A DNA stretch of 6,193 nucleotides from an uncultured Bacteroidales bacterium. Its GTDB lineage: Bacteria; Bacteroidota; Bacteroidia; Bacteroidales; Muribaculaceae. The notes under the pieces were generated by a model, which saw only the letters and a list, made by a program, of their open reading frames with translations, was not told the DNA's origin and did not search any database. Shown here piece after piece: positions 5,590 to 6,193 of the stretch (position 1 is the stretch's first letter; each line of letters starts with the position of its first letter). A program made the position numbers and the translations under genes. The stretch covers positions 1 through 6,193 of the forward strand of contig CASBHZ010000117.1 in NCBI GenBank assembly GCA_949123685.1, in the 5' to 3' direction.

Positions 5590-5726
5590 GAGTTTGTGTT
5601 TATGGGGTGTAATTTTATGGGGGGTAATGGGGTGTAATGGGGTATTATGGGGTGGGGTGAGGAGAAGTTGGGTGGGGTGAGGGGTGAGGGGATGGAGATG
5701 GGAGGGGTATGTTATTTGATTTTTAT
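5588..5726. other. C-free, G-rich strand-asymmetric tract between cobU and cobT
   Basis: The plus strand has no cytosine from 5588 to 5726 (139 bases). Within the cobU-cobT gap (5590-5711) about 53% of bases are G. The nascent operon RNA would thus be more than half C and contain no G, which prevents G-C pairing and leaves it largely unfolded. The 5' half is built from loosely repeated units such as TAATGGGGTG, the other half from GGGGTGA and GGGGTG. It encodes nothing I can support. C-rich, G-poor, unstructured RNA is what Rho termination factor binds, so a role in polarity between cobU and cobT is possible but inferred. Confidence 0.85.
5670..5691 (+). other. Potential G-quadruplex
   Basis: Four G runs of 3, 4, 4 and 4 bases (5670-5672, 5674-5677, 5681-5684, 5688-5691) are separated by loops of 1, 3 and 3 bases, which meets the standard quadruplex pattern with short loops. 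Two further GGGG runs at 5649-5652 and 5654-5657 could take part. The G-rich strand is the template strand of the cob operon, so a fold here could impede RNA polymerase or replication. Formation in the cell is not shown. Confidence 0.6.
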
Positions 5727-6146
5727 CGGTATGCCCGCTACCGTCAGGTAGACTTCATCGGATTTGGAGGCGATGAATTGATTGAACCATCCTTGGATGT
5801 CAGTGAATTTGCGCGTCAATGCGTTGGGCGCTACTCCTCCAGATCCGATCTCGTTGGAAACAAAAATATAGACAGCTTCATTGCTTGTGAATCTGTCAAA
5901 TTCATCCTTGAGTATTTTTAGGGTGCTTTCAGCATCTTCACCATTGTTGAAAAATACATTGGTGACCCACATTGTGACACAATCTATCAATACCGTTTTG
6001 CCGGAGAGGTTATGGTCGCTTAATCTGATTTCTTCTTCGATCGTGCTCCAATTGGGTCCGCGCCTCTCTTGATGTATACTTACACGCTTACGGAATTCAT
6101 CGTCCATGACACGAGCCGTGGCGAGGTAGATAGGTGTGTCGGAATG
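5712..6146 (-). CDS. cobU: Adenosylcobinamide kinase / adenosylcobinamide-phosphate guanylyltransferase (CobU), 5'-truncated
   Basis: CobU first phosphorylates adenosylcobinamide and then transfers GMP to it, giving the adenosylcobinamide-GDP used by CobS. The 144 genuine residues include [17 protein letters not shown] and [15 protein letters not shown], whose His corresponds to the guanylylated histidine, then [43 protein letters not shown] and the C-terminal VAGIPIKIK. The N-terminus with the P-loop (GGxRSGKS type) is missing, because the genuine sequence ends at 6146 and is followed by sequencing adapter. An apparent start codon at 6161 lies in adapter and gives a false MLFRS N-terminus. 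The truncation is therefore technical and says nothing about gene function. The C-free tract separates it from cobT, and any upstream operon promoter or cobalamin riboswitch lies outside the window. Confidence 0.95.
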   Translation of the reverse strand, partial: HSDTPIYLATARVMDDEFRKRVSIHQERRGPNWSTIEEEIRLSDHNLSGKTVLIDCVTMWVTNVFFNNGEDAESTLKILKDEFDRFTSNEAVYIFVSNEIGSGGVAPNALTRKFTDIQGWFNQFIASKSDEVYLTVAGIPIKIK

Positions 6147-6193
6147 AGATCGGAAGAGCACACGTCTGAACTCCAGTCACGCGATAGTATCTC
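6147..6193 (+). other. Illumina TruSeq adapter plus index (assembly contamination)
   Basis: From 6147 the sequence is AGATCGGAAGAGC followed by ACACGTCTGAACTCCAGTCAC, the standard TruSeq read-1 adapter. An 8-base index, GCGATAGT (6181-6188), follows, then ATCTC (6189-6193), which is the start of the next constant part of the adapter. None of this belongs to the organism. Confidence 0.98.

Noticed and set aside
5420..5680. Plus-strand open frame ending in a Gly/Trp/Val-rich tail
   Set aside because: It is antisense to cobT and then runs through the low-complexity G-rich tract, which gives an artificial WGV-type composition.
5590..5711. Cobalamin riboswitch in the cobU-cobT gap
   Set aside because: The transcript has no G here, so it cannot form the B12-box or the stems of a cobalamin riboswitch. 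One may exist upstream of cobU, outside the window.
6147..6161. GTG start for CobU at 6161
   Set aside because: The codon and the next four come from the sequencing adapter; the true start lies beyond the contig end.

Overview
The window looks like a draft-assembly fragment from a gut Bacteroidales genome (Bacteroides, Phocaeicola, Parabacteroides or a close relative). The grounds are Bacteroidota-type promoter elements (TAnnTTTG) in place of strong Shine-Dalgarno sites, an AAA_14/DUF4143-type ATPase, IS630- and IS1634-like transposase remnants, and a cobU-cobT-cobS-cobC cluster with Bacteroides-like protein sequences. No rRNA or marker gene is present, so the genus is inferred. The last 47 bases (6147-6193) are not biological. 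They match the Illumina TruSeq adapter plus an 8-base index, so the right edge is a contig end.

Layout: 1-194 is AT-rich non-coding DNA. 195-398 (-) is the C-terminal stub of an IS630-type transposase. 413-1159 (+) is an intact single-pass membrane protein of unknown function carrying two copies of a short 'DGxIYRVxxDGS' motif. Seven bases downstream, 1167-1325 (+) begins a second gene with the same N-terminal motif; it is broken by an IS1634-like transposase fragment (about 1273-1440, -). 1441-1734 holds a perfect 12-bp inverted repeat, a terminator-like hairpin for plus-strand transcription, and a repeat block that includes a duplicate of the last 14 codons of cobC. 1735-2919 (-) is a complete AAA+ ATPase with a C-terminal nuclease-like fold and its own promoter. 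2920-3200 carries that promoter and the second copy of the repeat block. 3201-6146 (-) is the cobalamin operon, read cobU (5'-truncated), cobT, cobS, cobC.

The four cob genes cover the nucleotide-loop part of B12 assembly. CobU phosphorylates adenosylcobinamide and transfers GMP to it. CobT makes alpha-ribazole phosphate. CobS joins the two halves. CobC removes the phosphate. No corrin-ring genes are visible, so salvage and de novo synthesis cannot be told apart here.

The least ordinary signals are three. First, the ATPase gene is bracketed by direct repeats containing the cobC 3' end, and the repeats differ only at synonymous sites within the coding part. Second, the stretch 5588-5726 around the cobU-cobT gap has no C on the plus strand, so the nascent transcript would be G-free and C-rich. 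Third, a tandem pair of DG-repeat membrane-protein genes is hemmed in by two different IS remnants.
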